From positions 21,474,501 to 21,538,500 of the forward strand of contig AP031356.1 in assembly GCA_037833965.1 (NCBI GenBank): a DNA stretch of 64,000 bases, read 5' to 3'. Within the stretch, counting starts at the first letter, position 1, and every line of letters begins with the position of its first letter. The stretch comes from Marchantia polymorpha subsp. ruderalis. Its lineage: Eukaryota; Streptophyta; Marchantiopsida; Marchantiales; Marchantiaceae. The notes beneath the pieces were generated by a model. The model searched no databases. It was not told the DNA's origin and was given only the letters and a program-made list of their open reading frames with translations. Positions 28,101 through 39,573 of this stretch are shown in pieces. The position numbers and the translations under genes were made by a program.

Positions 28101-29368
28101 AAGGGCAACATGCGTGAAGAGTAATATAGGTGCAAGTCAAATACGTTCCGTTGCATGGTATTGCATTGCATGTAACAATCAAATTAAATAAATTTAATGT
28201 ATAAACATAATTACAAACATTTATTTGATCTATACATGTTAGAGCTCGTTCGAATTCAGTGGATCTCCTAAGAGGTACACATAACGCCATATCAACTCAA
28301 AGCTGACTATCTCGTGGAGATATGGAGTTTGAGGAGGAAGAAGAAAGTTGTGCTTGTGTAGCTTTCAGGGCCTGAAAGCTGGGAGAGTGAAATTTCATTT
28401 CACCCCGAGGACGCGGAGTGGACTTTGGTCAAGCAGTTATCCACATGGCTTTGACGGTTGATTTGGTTCCATTGATAAAATCGAGCCCATATATGCTGCA
28501 ACTCAAGACTTTGAGGATGAGTGGACATTTAGTGAGAGGGAAAGGTGCTTGAGAATGGGTCCCACGGAAGCTGTGTGCTCTGCAATGACCTTTGACCTCA
28601 GTCTTGCCCATGGTGGCGGGCAAAATGGCTATTCGAATCCGCCCTTTCCAGCAGACTTTGCGACCAATGAGATGATTGATTGACCGAAGAGATGAAAAAC
28701 ATTCCACGAAATGATGCTGGAATTGCATTACGAACTTTTTACTGCATATGCCTTTGTGTGGGTCGGTTGACAGAGAATTGGGCCACCCCCAGATCTACCT
28801 GAAACCATTTGCTTCCTCAGATGGATGTGGCCACACAGTTCGCACATGCGCACATTGTGACTCTGGCTCCCTTCGCCCGATCCTCAGGCACCGCTGTGGA
28901 TAAGATATTAGAATAACGTGGAGAAGGAGCCAAATGTTTCCACATCCTCGACATGAGGCACTATGTTGTGGGGCCACGATCGTGAACCAGGGCACTTCCG
29001 CTTGTTCATCATATGCAGACAGAGCTCGAATTGTGACCGATTGCTTGTCTTGCCTTCACGTTTATGTCCAACATCATTATGCTGTTACACTACATGTCTG
29101 TCTCTCCTTCATCCTATAGCTACATAGCTTCAGAATCAGCACTTTCTTCCTCCAGAATGATTTTTTTCAGCATACACTGTACTTCGCTGCACAAGGTATG
29201 AGTCCTTTATCGTCCTTTTGATCTTCTATCGTTGACATGGGCGAAACCATGTCATCATATTCTCCCTGAGAGGACCCGTACATGTTTGAACGTACTTCCT
29301 TGTCATTTTCTCTTGAGCAGATTGATGCATTCCCATCATCGTTCTGAATTGTCTTCTGGATGCTCTCC
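28100..29368. other. No assigned gene
   Basis: Mid-GC DNA with open frames of 60-100 codons on both strands. The minus-strand frame 29167-29406 has a plausible coding composition (acidic, Ser-rich) but no family match, and I cannot link it to other exons. Confidence 0.3.
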
Positions 29369-29608
29369 AGGCTCGAAGAGCAGCAATACTGGTCTGGTTT
29401 TGTCACTCCAGGAACATGACTTGCTGACCTGAGCAGTGATGAATTTTTTTAACATATACATGACTTCTTCATTCTGAATACTTAATGCAGGCTCGAAGAG
29501 CAGCAATACTGGTCTGGTTTTGTCACTCCAGGAACATGACTTGCTTACCTGAGCAGTGTTGAATTGTGTGTGACATAGACATAGCTTCTTCATTCTGAAT
29601 ACTTAATG
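29369..29608. repeat. Tandem duplication, period 120 bp, exon-like
   Basis: Two copies share about 70 identical bases (GCTCGAAGAGCAGC... from 29371 and from 29491) and a common TTCATTCTGAATACTTAATG tail. On the minus strand both copies encode the same CSWSDKTRPVLLLFEP peptide. In one copy it is preceded by a donor-like CTGCTCAG|GTAAGC, in the other by CTCAG|GTCAGC. This could be a duplicated exon of an unrecognised minus-strand gene or just a duplicated unit. Confidence 0.75.
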
Positions 29609-30680
29609 TACCTCACCAGTGGCAGGTTGCAATTTACCTGTAAAAAGAGCTGTCACAATCAGTTCTTGAACCTCCCAACCGGCCTGAGTACATTTCATGC
29701 TCGTGAGGTCGCTCCAGCCATTTCGAATGCCAAACCATCGGAATGTTATGGCGTTCTTATTACTACAAGCCCCACAGTGTTGAAAGCACATGATGGTGAG
29801 TGCCACTTTGATTCGTTGCGGCGATATTTGTCAAGAACTTTTTTGTGCTAGAATGAATCATCATAAACCTTTGTCTGCGATAAAGAGAACATTCTCGGTG
29901 TATCGTGTACAAGAGTCAAGGCTCCTCACAAAAAGCGAGCTTTGTTCCAACGAAATGTCCTTGAAGATTCGTGGAAGCACAATAACGACAACAGATGTCT
30001 AAGCCCTGACCGCATAAATTCCTTACTAAGATTCGTTCACCTGCACAAAACTCGGTTCTTTCTCGGAATTGTTATGTCCCTCAATTGAAGATGAAGTTTG
30101 ATGGCTATCATCACCTCACTGTAACGATCCACATCAGTTTCGCGTGGAAGTTACCTCTGTCGCTGACACTGAAGTATTTTATCACACGCAGCACCTTGTC
30201 TCCTTCTGAAACAAGATTGGGAACGCATATCTTCCTGTCTAACAGTTCACCGGAGAGCTTTGTGTTTTCTTCTGCATCTCGGCCTTTGAAGAGCATGTGT
30301 CCGATGTATATGACTATGACGAACAAGGGAGGCTAGAAAGGTCATCTAGGTAAGGCTGTCGAAGAGTGTTCGCTCTCAATGTACTAGAAGTTCTGTAGCC
30401 GTCTTCCTTTTATGACTTACTCCTTAACACCTTCTCGACAATTTGTAGCGTTTGGAGGTGTTGCAAATTCGTATGCACTTTCAGACAATGTCATACGCAT
30501 TGATGTTTCTTCCAGCTAGAAAGCTTCGTGCTTCTGAACTTCCTTCAGACGATATAACTAGATTCGGATCTGACAACTTTGCAGCAATGGTAGTCTGCTG
30601 CTGTGTTTCCACACAGCATAGAGGAGTAGTACAGAAGAGAGTGGTTGTTAGGTTCTGTCCGACAACCAAATAGAGGGCAG
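29609..30680 (+). other. Possible exons of an unidentified gene
   Basis: Several short open segments end at good splice donors on the + strand (CATGATG|GTGAGT at about 29791, CATCTAG|GTAAGG at about 30350). An acceptor-like ATTTGTAG at about 30448 precedes a frame reading FGGVANSYALSDN. The peptides look coding in composition but match no family I know, and no single consistent exon chain could be built. It could equally be a decayed gene. Confidence 0.25.
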
Positions 30681-31404
30681 CTTCTCTAACGCATTGGGTC
30701 GAGTCTAGAGCAAGCAGATTAAAGATGTGAAGAGAATCAGCATCATGTGCCAGGTGTGATTAGAGTGTTGGAGAAAATTCTGTTCTTCATGAGATTCTAA
30801 TGGCATGAGTACGTAGCTGTCTCAGAGTCATGTCATATTTCTAGCTACATTTCTAGCAGTTACGGAATGGAGCATGCATGCTTTGGGTGGAAACCCAAAG
30901 CATGAAATTCAACGTCCAAGAAATTTGCATTTGGTTGCATATTTCGAAAAGACAGGAGGAGATTGTGGAATGTGGGTAGAGCCATCAGCTAAAATGGAAA
31001 ACATCTATGTCGATAGGTGCTCAATTAGTACTGGCAATCTGTAATCTAAAAGCTAACCGGTTCCTGTCTTCTGCTCTCGCTATGGTCGTGACACCCTCTT
31101 TTCAGAAGGAGTTTGTACTCCCAAGGTTTTGGAAAGTTGATTCTAACTTGTACAAGAATCGGGCTTTCTGTAATAACTCGTGCTCCAAATCTCAAGTTTA
31201 ATTGACCCTTCTTTGGCCTCAACATTCAGAGAATACTTTGAGCCTGTGAGCATTTCGATAGCAAGATTCTCCGTGTGAGGTCGCGCTGCGAGGTCAAAAC
31301 CAGCTGTGTAGAGCACTCAAGAGTTCCAAGCGTGTATGAGCCTAAACTTATAGATCAATCTTTGCGGAAAAACATGTCGTTTTCTCGTCATCGAACAGGG
31401 AACC
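30681..31404. other. Flank of the retroelement cluster; nothing recognised
   Basis: Unique host DNA up to the TG terminus of element E1 at 31405. The five bases before the terminus are GAACC, the candidate left target-site duplication of E1. Its right partner is not in the window. Confidence 0.5.
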
Positions 31405-32418
31405 TGTAATAACCCACTAAAGGCTAAAACTGCAATATAGTGGTAGAAAGGTCGAACCCACAGGGACAGAGGAACACACAGGGTACAAAGTGTCACGTTT
31501 AACAGACTATTGATGAGTTTGAATTCTCAGGCGACTGTCACTCCCAGAAATACTGCAAGTGTCCACTCGGAGCGCACTCGGAGGTCGCACAGTGCAGCGT
31601 AACACACACACACACCCACACACACCTGAAACTACAGAAACACAACCCAGAGATCCGCTAGGACCTCTACTCAAGATTTCAGGGGGAAGGTCTCTCAAGA
31701 GTACACTCGGCGAAGCTGCGGGTAGTGACTTCCAACTCCGGCTCTTACAACGCTTCCACTAGCTTGCTGCTAGCGTAGGAAACCCGGTTTGGACTACCTA
31801 CTTCGGATCGAAGTCACTCATACGCGGTGAACAACCCTCTCAACTCACAAAACGCGCAGAGAACACAGGTCCGCACTGAAGGACTCACTGAGAAACATTC
31901 CAGTAACACAACAACATTCTATTGAAGAGTTTGAATTCTCAGGCACTTGTCATTCCCAGAAATACTACAGGGGTTACCCTAAAGGCACCTGCTGCAGCGT
32001 AACCTGAATTTACAACCAAGGCTCACACGAAGTAGCAAAACTTCACTTTGGCATTCATGGGAAAAATCCCGAAGGAGTACAATCAGAAACAAACACTCGA
32101 AGGTGTAGGGGCGAAACTATTCAAGTATCTAACTAGTCACTGGCTCTGGGCATCGGCAATCACCCGTAGGTGTAGATCCGAACTACTCAAGTCTCTAACC
32201 AATGTACTAGCTCTGAACATTCGGCCGCAGGCCTTCAGCTACAAAATGCGGAACGCCAAGTTGTAGCTCCTCTTGCGTGGTGACAGAACTAAGGACACAA
32301 ACACGCAGAGAAAATGAGTTCCTGATCTGCACTTCCGAAATTGAGAAAGAACCCCAGGCAAAACGCCTGGAACTATTTTATACCTTCTAAGTCCTACCTA
32401 GAACTACACTGCACTACG

Positions 32419-34095
32419 CTACACGCCTGCACGGAACCACGCTACACTACACTCCGCGGAACCTGTGCTACGTCTCCTGCGCGACGGATTGCCGCGCACT
32501 AACTCCCTACCCTGCCAGCCTTCCGCTCGACTGCGCAGTCCCAATCGCTGCAACGCCGCGGACACCTCCACTTCGAGGGCGGACATGGTATCCCGCGCCT
32601 TCGACAGAAAAGCGTCGAGCTTCTTTGCTACCTTCCGCCGACTCCTGCTGTCGCCTGACAACAACCCGGCTGCGCGAAGTTCAAACTCAAGCAGTGTGAG
32701 TTTCTCCTGCGCCGCCACTTCCCAGTGGGCGTAGCCCTTGAGACAGTGGGCGACACGCCTCGCCGTCTCCACCTTTGTGCGATCTGCCTCCTGCCTGCGA
32801 TCCTCTTCAATTACCACTAATTGCGATTCGGCCTCAACACGTTGCGCTCTCAATTCGCCACACTCTGACTGTAGCCTGCGGATTACATCCTCATCCGCCT
32901 GTCGTGCGAGCTGACACTGCTCTAACAACCGCGTCTGTCGCACGAGCTCCTCTGACAAAATCCGATTCTGGGCCTGCTTAGAAATTAGTGCTTCCGTGAC
33001 CTTCACCTGCTCCTTGGTGAGCTCTTCCAGTTTCCCATCCCTCACCTTCTCGGAGTACTTGTAGAATTTCTGATTGAGTTTATACTAACCCCACAAGCAT
33101 TCATGCTTCTCCTTCAATTCCCTCAACTCCTGGTCCACTCTAGCTAGTAGCTTGCTGGTGTGGACTTTAGTGCGAGTCCGCCTGCGCACTAACTCGATGT
33201 AAGATCCCGGCTGAAGTGGGTCGGCGTATTTATCGACTTTGCGATCCAAGTACCTCAGCAACGGATTCACCTGCTCAGAGAGCGCCGCCGCCGGCGCTCC
33301 AACAATTTCCTCCTCCTCCTCCTCGGTGTCCCCTGCTCCTGACATTTCTTTGGTGGAGCCTCCGTCGTCATCATCCGAGTGGAGAATTTCAGTCGCCATT
33401 GATTGCGTCGGCGACTGGCCCGAGTGGGGCTGCACGTCGTCGACGTGTGCTGCCTGCGAAGGCACTGCTGCAGCCTCGCTGCTCTTCGCTAAAATGTCTA
33501 AGGCGGTAGGCGAATGTGCCCGTGCTGCATCCCCGCCGCCCGCTTGTTGGTCGTTTACCGTATCCTCTCTGCCGCCGACGTCCGCCGCCGAAGGCGATCG
33601 AGCGGAGGGTGGCTGCGCGGGGTTTGATTGCGCATCGCGCACCGAAATTTCATCCCGCGGACAGTCACTCCGCTCCTCCGCCTGTTGCTGCTCCCTCGAT
33701 CGGTCCGCGGGGGCTGTGCTTGGCCTGTGCGTAGGCGCAAATGCCGGCGCCTTGTCCGCCGCAGGCGTAGCGCCGCGGACGTCCATCGCCAAAGGCGACA
33801 TGGCCGGGGGCCGCTCGCCCGATGTCCCTTGGCCCTGAGGCCCTACCGCCGAAGGCGCATCTACCGGCGGATTAACTGCCGATGATGCGGCCTCTACACG
33901 CTCCCTGCTCGTATCTCCTCGGCTCGAAGGCCCTGGCGCCGAAGGCGCAAATCGCGGCGCGTTGTGCGCCGGAGGGTCTGGCCCCGAAGGCCGGTGTCTC
34001 GTAGGCGGATCCTCCGCTGGCTCCTTCCCCTTCCTACGTTGGAATGGGGGTGATTCCTGCCTGTGCACAGGCGGCACGTGTGGAGGTGACCTGAT
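32419..34095 (-). pseudogene. E1a: truncated and nonsense-mutated LTR-encoded protein
   Basis: Corresponds to roughly the last 530 codons of the E4 LTR frame: disordered Pro/Arg-rich middle, acidic patch, LLRYLDRK motif, coiled coil and the basic RRRRSTGSAECS tail. The frame is broken by one TAG at 33085-33087 (minus strand) where E4 has CAG. It is truncated at about 34095, where LTR 3' sequence of the next fragment begins; translation through the junction gives a spurious N-terminus from antisense LTR. Confidence 0.85.
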
Positions 34096-34579
34096 AAGCG
34101 GACCTCTACTTAAGATTTCAGGGGGAAAGTCTCTCAAGAGTACACTCGGCGAAGCTGCGGGTAGTGACTCCCAACTCCGGCTTTTACAACCCTTCCACTA
34201 GCTTTCTGCTAGCGTAGGGAACCCGGTTTGGACTACCTTCTTCGGATCGAAGTCACTCATACGCAGTGAACAACACTCTCAACTCACAAAACGCGCAGAG
34301 AACACAGGTCCGCACGGAAGGACTCACTGAGAAACATTCCAGTAACACACCATAACAATCTATTGAAGAGTTTGAATTCTCAGGCACTTGTCATTCCCAG
34401 AAATACTACAAGGGTTACCCTGAAGGCACCTGCTGCATCGTAACCTGAATTTACAACCAAGGCTTACACGAAGTAACAAAACTTCACTTTGGCATCCGAA
34501 ATTGGGAAAGATCCCAAGGCAAGACGCCTTGAACTACTTTATACCTTCTAAGTCCTAACTAACACTACACTGCACTACG

Positions 34580-34711
34580 CTACACGCCGGCACGGAACCA
34601 CGCTACACTACACTCCCCGGAACCTGTGCTTCGCCTCCTGCGCGACGGACCGCCGCGCACTAACTCCCTACCCTGCCTGTCTTCAGCTCGACTGCGCAGT
34701 CCCAAACGCCG
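34580..34711 (-). pseudogene. E1b: C-terminal tail of LTR-encoded protein, left of the E2 insertion
   Basis: Encodes LGLRSRAEDRQGRELVRG and the RRRRSTGS tail, then is cut by the terminus of E2 at 34712. The same gene copy resumes at 39574. Confidence 0.85.
34707..34711. repeat. Target-site duplication of E2, left copy (right copy 39574-39578)
   Basis: CGCCG on the left and CTCCG on the right, one mismatch. Removing E2 and one copy restores the alignment of E1b with the uninterrupted frame in E4, which supports a 5-bp TSD. Confidence 0.75.
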
Positions 34712-35597
34712 TGTAATAACCCACCAAAGGCTAAAACTGCAGTATGGTGGTAAAAAGATCGAACCCACAGGGACAGAGGCAACACACAGAGTAAAAATGT
34801 CACGTTTTAACAGACTTTTGTAGAGTTTGAATTCTAGGCGATTGTCACTCCCAGAAATACTGCAGTGCTCGACTCGGAGGCTCGACTCGGAGGATGCTCG
34901 GAGGATGCACGGTACAGCGTGGTCACTCAACACACACACACACACACACACACCTGAAACTGGCAAAAAGCACAACTCGGAGGTCGGTCAGGACCTCCGC
35001 TTCGGATTTCAGGGGGAAAGGGTCTCAAAAGTTCACTCAGAGGTTCTGCAGGTAGTGCCTCCCACTCCGGCTTTTACTGCCCTTCCGCCAGGAACTAGCG
35101 TAGGGTACCCGGACTGGACTTCCCACTTCGGAACGAAGCCTCTTCATACGCCGTGGACATCACCCTCGACTATCACACCAAACGCAGGGAGTGCAGACCC
35201 GACTGAGAACTTAACTGAGACACGATCTAGTAACACACACACAACCTGAATTACAAACCAAGGTTTACACGAAGTAATAAAACTTCACATTGGCATTCAG
35301 GGGAAACTTCCCGTAGGAGTACAATCAGGATATGTCACTCGAAGGAGTAAGGGGGAACTGTTCAAGTCTCTAACTCGCAGCCGGCTCTGAGCATCAGAAA
35401 TCACCCGCAGGTGCAGATCCGCACTACTCAAGTCTCTAACCGGGTGCTAGCTCTGAACATTCAGCCGAAGGCCTTCAACTACAACATACGGTAACTTCGC
35501 TATGCTGCAGTTTCTCTACGTGGTGCCAGGACCAAAAATGCACAAACACGTCAAGAAAGTGAGTTCCTGATCTGCACTTCCGAAACTGGAAGAGTTC

Positions 35598-35614
35598 CAA
35601 GGCAAAACGCCTTG
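35598..35614 (-). promoter_or_regulatory. Hairpin downstream of the LTR TATA box (E2)
   Basis: On the minus strand CAAGGC-GTTTT-GCCTTG, a 6-bp stem about 7 bases after TATAAA. It is present in all long LTRs here, with a compensated CCAGGC/GCCTGG version in E1a, E1c and E4. Confidence 0.75.
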
Positions 35615-35620
35615 ATCTAC

Positions 35621-35626
35621 TTTATA
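35621..35626 (-). promoter_or_regulatory. TATA box of E2 LTR
   Basis: TATAAA on the minus strand, about 33 bases after the stop codon of the LTR ORF, at the same relative place in E3, E4 and the three E5 LTRs. It implies that U3 includes the whole ORF and that transcription of a genomic RNA starts downstream of it. Confidence 0.6.
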
Positions 35627-35658
35627 CCCTCTAAGGTCCTAACTAGCACTACGCTATC

Positions 35659-38214
35659 CTATCTACTACTCGCAACATCTGCACGAAACCAAACTATACT
35701 ACTGCACTCGGCGGATCCGGTGCTGCGCCTCCTGCGCGCCGGACTGCTCCGCTCGCTGTTCCTTCCTTGCCAGTCTTCCGACCGGCTGCGCAACCCCAGG
35801 CGTCGGAGCGCTGCAGTGACTTCCGACTCTAAGTGCGCCATAGTGTCGCGCGCACATGACAAGAAAGTTTCTAATTTCCTCGCCACTCGCCGCCGACTCC
35901 GACTGTCACCCTCCGTCAATGCCGCCGCGCGAAGCTCGAACTCCCTGAATGTGATCCTCTCTTGAGCTGCCACCTCCCAATGGGCATATCCTTTTAGACA
36001 ACAAGTCACCCGTGTCGCCAACTCTCCTCGCGCCCTGCAGCTGCCTTCCACCTCTGCTAGCTGCATTTCCGCTTCCGCACGTTGTGCCCTCAAATCCGAG
36101 CACTCGGATTGCAAGTTGCGCAACAACTCCTCATCCTCCTTGCGGGCTCTTTGACTTTCTTCTAAGGCGCGCGTCTGGCGCGCAAGCTCGGCTGCTAGGA
36201 CGTGGTTTTGTCTCCGCTCTTCCTGCAATTCCGACTCGATCTTTGCCCGCATTAGCTCGGCATCCGCCTGACTTTTCGTCGCCGCATCCTCCCTCTGCTG
36301 CTGCAAGGCTTGGTATAGCTTCTGTGTGACCGCCAGGTGTTGTCGGAGGGCGGTGTTCCTATCCACATATACTTGGCACCTAGAGGCCCACCTTGCCACC
36401 TTGCTCCTCGTCCTTCGCCTGATAGTCTCCACATAAGACTGCGGTTTTCCAGTACCCGCGTACTTGGATGTCTTGCGATCCAGATATCGCAGGAGTGGGA
36501 CTATCTGCTCGCACAACACCCCTGTTGGCGTTTTTTGCACCGAATCCGCTTCCTGCTCTTCCGAGCTCGTCTCATCCTCAGTCTCGAGGATTTCAGTCGC
36601 CACCGAATCCCTTGGCGACTCCCTGGAACTGTGGTGCGCAGCAGCTTCTGCTGCGACTGCTGCTCCACTGCCTGCTAAAATATCCAGGGCAGTGGGAGAT
36701 CCCACTGCTTGAGCCCCTGTTCCGGCTCGATCTTCGGTCTCCGAAGGGGTCGACGCCGCAGTGACTCTTGTCACTTTTGCATCGCCCGCTTCTGCTGCCT
36801 GCCCTTCCGGCGCAATCTGCGCGGAAGGTGTCTTCGCTGAAGGTGCGTCCGCCGAAGGCGTCCGCACACTGGTCGTCGGCCCTGTCCGTCTCGCAGTCGG
36901 CGAATCCGGCCGACTCCCTGTTGTCCGACTCGCAGTCGGCCGACCAGTAGTTGTCCGACTGGGAGTTGGATACACCCTGCGCGTCTTGACTCCACTTGGC
37001 CTGCTTGCTAGTGGCGTTTTCCCAGAAGTGTCTTCCGCCGAGGACGACCCTCTGAGGGTTGTTGGCTCGTCAGCCAAACTCTCTTCTGCTTCCGGCCTAC
37101 TGTCCGGTTCAACGCGCTGTTCAGTTGGCCTTCCTTCCGCTTGTCGGCCTTCAGTCGCCCGACTCGTAGTCGGCCGACTGTCAGTCCGTCCATCTCCTCC
37201 CGAAGGCATTGGTGCCTTCTGTGCAGAGGTATTTGTCGTCTTCCCTAGAATCTGCGCGATTATCTCCTCCTGTGTGAGATTCCGCCGGATCGGAGTACGC
37301 CCGGTCTCCTCAGTACCAGTTGGCATTTTGCGTGCCCTCTGTTTTGGTCGACTGTGAGGCTCGGGGGTGGGCCGACCACGAGTCGGCGCAGTTGGCACTT
37401 CCGGCTGCCTGTCCTCAGGTCTCTCATCCCACTTCCGCTTTCGCGGAATGCGCTCACTTCGACGTTCTTCTGCTGCTCTTGCTGGAGCCGGAGCCGGAGG
37501 CGGACTGGCAGGTTCCTCGTCCGGATACGTGTCTACTTCGGCCTCCCTCGAGTATCTACCTGGATAGCTCCGGGTCAGCTGCGGAAACCGTGTTTTCTCA
37601 GAATTTGTCAAACATCCCATCGCCCGATAAAACACGATCAAGTAAGGCGATAGATGATTGAGGGTTCCTCCTTTCTCTTCTTGCGCATGTTGGCGCGTCA
37701 CCTTCCACAGGAGCCGTGCCCAATGCACTGGAGCTCCTGACAACACTAGCTCCACAAATTCTACCTGCCAACCATGCATGTAAGCGGTCTTGGTCGGCTG
37801 CAATATCTGCAGCAATGCAGTCGCGACATTTCTCCGCAATCGATCTTTGTAATCCCGTGTCCGGAAACCGTTCTTGGGATGCCTGGCAACTTTGAAGAGC
37901 TCATTGTAGGAGATTTCTTCCTCCTGGGACACCTTCACGCTATCGGCCTCGAAGAGGAGATCCCCTTCCTCGCCGGCACACCTGCCCAACACCTGCGCCC
38001 AGTTACAAATGTCCCATCTTTCTGGATGTGGACGGAATCCGCGAGAGGGCTTGTGTCTCTCCTGCAGATACTCGCGCACCATCTCCGGACATGTCCAGTT
38101 CCACCCCCACAGGAGAAAATCGAGCTTCAGCCCCAACAGCACATCTTGAAATGCGCGTAGACCGATCTGCGGCACCCTGAGTGGAGACACTCGCAGCTGG
38201 GGAACCTTCGACAT
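35659..38214 (-). CDS. LTR(U3)-encoded protein, A type, 851 aa, intact
   Basis: Starts at the Met of MSKVPQLRV, the position conserved with the E3 and E4 frames; the frame is open 30 codons further upstream. Residues 1-225 form a conserved, apparently globular domain (LDFLLWGWNW, NWAQVLGRCAG, RTRDYKDRLRRN, GGTLNHLSPYLIVFYR). Residues about 230-560 are Pro/Thr/Arg-rich and probably disordered. Then come SPTALDILAG, VATEIL, an acidic stretch and LLRYLDRK. A long coiled coil follows at about 620-725, then CLKGYAHWEVAAQE and a basic tail. Same length as the E3 protein. The function is unknown. The N-terminal domain recalls in outline the putative plant transposon protein domains of angiosperm mobile elements; that is a guess from pattern only. 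Confidence 0.85.
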   Translation of the reverse strand: MSKVPQLRVSPLRVPQIGLRAFQDVLLGLKLDFLLWGWNWTCPEMVREYLQERHKPSRGFRPHPERWDICNWAQVLGRCAGEEGDLLFEADSVKVSQEEEISYNELFKVARHPKNGFRTRDYKDRLRRNVATALLQILQPTKTAYMHGWQVEFVELVLSGAPVHWARLLWKVTRQHAQEEKGGTLNHLSPYLIVFYRAMGCLTNSEKTRFPQLTRSYPGRYSREAEVDTYPDEEPASPPPAPAPARAAEERRSERIPRKRKWDERPEDRQPEVPTAPTRGRPTPEPHSRPKQRARKMPTGTEETGRTPIRRNLTQEEIIAQILGKTTNTSAQKAPMPSGGDGRTDSRPTTSRATEGRQAEGRPTEQRVEPDSRPEAEESLADEPTTLRGSSSAEDTSGKTPLASRPSGVKTRRVYPTPSRTTTGRPTASRTTGSRPDSPTARRTGPTTSVRTPSADAPSAKTPSAQIAPEGQAAEAGDAKVTRVTAASTPSETEDRAGTGAQAVGSPTALDILAGSGAAVAAEAAAHHSSRESPRDSVATEILETEDETSSEEQEADSVQKTPTGVLCEQIVPLLRYLDRKTSKYAGTGKPQSYVETIRRRTRSKVARWASRCQVYVDRNTALRQHLAVTQKLYQALQQQREDAATKSQADAELMRAKIESELQEERRQNHVLAAELARQTRALEESQRARKEDEELLRNLQSECSDLRAQRAEAEMQLAEVEGSCRARGELATRVTCCLKGYAHWEVAAQERITFREFELRAAALTEGDSRSRRRVARKLETFLSCARDTMAHLESEVTAALRRLGLRSRSEDWQGRNSERSSPARRRRSTGSAECSSIVWFRADVASSR

Positions 38215-39573
38215 TGCGTTTCCTGCACACACAAACGTTCCCCCTTTTGCTCGCTCTCTCACAATCGCCACTGCGCGTCGGCCGCTCAAGCACTGACTGC
38301 TCACTCTCTATTCGCTCGCGCTCAAGTTCGCTACTCGCAATTCTCTCCAAGGTCTGTCAAGATCCTTGCGCAACTCGTCTCCAGACTCTCTTCTCTCACT
38401 GCAGGTCGCTCCGCTCTTGCGCGTAATCTTGGAAACTGGAAATCGCAAAATCAAGAATGAGAGAATGAGACTGGAGCGCAGTCTTTTCTTCTCCGATTTC
38501 AAGAACGTCCAACGTTCTTGCTGGTTACAACGTACGCAGCCGGCTATACGGCCTAACGGTTCGCCCTTTGCATGCGGGAATTCACGTCTCCGCACTGCGC
38601 GCATTCGCATGCGTGAATGTTGAATTCTCCCGCCGCCGCCACCTTCCGGACTCGAGTCCGCCGCAGGGTATACGTCGGCTATGTTGTCTTTTCCCAACCC
38701 GTCCATCACCGGAGGCGTGTCGCCGCTGGTGCGTTCCTTATCCGTCGGCGCCTTGCTGGAGGCGCACATCTAGTCGGAGCGAATTACGCCGGCGCGCAGT
38801 CGTACCGCTTATTTTGTCCTTTATGCCTCGTCCATTGCTGACGGCGCATATCCGCCAGCGCAAATCATGCCAGCGCATCCGGCCGTCAGCGCCACGTCGG
38901 AGGCGTACATCCGACCGGCGCTTTCCTTCCATGAACAGCCGCCAAAGGCGCTTCCGACTCTGAGTTGGTTTCCTCCTATGAGCGCGCGATTCCGCCGAAG
39001 GCGCATCGCCGAGGGCGTACGGGAATCCTTTCCGGCTGTGAACCCTAGCGCGAACGGCGCATGTCCGGCTACGAGTTTTCCGACGCTCATAACTTCTCCG
39101 TCCCTGATCCATCTCCGACGCTCTTGGGCTCGTTAGAACGAGCGTCCCGAGCTCTTTCTAATGTGTTTTCATCCAACTGGATCTACCGGGTATTCCGATT
39201 GTTATGAAGGTTTTCCCCTTCCGCGCCAGCGGCGCATCGCCGAAGGCGCACTCATGGTCGGACGCCTTCAGAGGTCCGGGCCCTTCTCCTGACGTCTTTA
39301 GCAAAACCTCCTCCTGAGGTGTCTGCGCCGGAAGCGTAGCTTCCTTATATGCTGGAAGCGCGTGAGTAGAGACACCTCAGAAAAGGAGCTTTTGCCGAAG
39401 GCGCCGAAGACATTGGCGTTGGTACATCCGACTACGTGATTCTTCGTGACCTCGTGACGATCTCATCAATCCACTCTATTTAACGTACCCTTTTCTAACT
39501 ACAAACACTGCTTCGGTACTAGTTTTCTAAAATTGTTTAAATTCTGCAAAAAAACTAAAAGTGTGTTACCACA

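Larger units (their letters stand above)
34712..39573 (-). mobile_element. E2: solo LTR, 4862 bp, with intact internal ORF
   Basis: Read on the minus strand it begins TGTGGTAACACACTTTTAG (at 39573) and ends GGGTTATTACA (at 34712), has 5-bp flanking repeats and no primer-binding site or gag, so it is a single complete LTR. Inside, in the sense direction: conserved U3 palindromes (39128-39143, 38501-38519), an 851-codon ORF (38214-35659), a TATA box (35621-35626), a hairpin (35598-35614) and a CA/GT microsatellite near the 3' end. Closely similar to the 5' LTR of E3. Confidence 0.92.

Noticed and set aside
36761..37357. 198-codon frame antisense to the E2 LTR ORF (and similar antisense frames at 48642-49499 and 33239-33838)
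   Set aside because: GC-rich codon bias of the sense ORF opens the antisense frame; no conserved length among copies.
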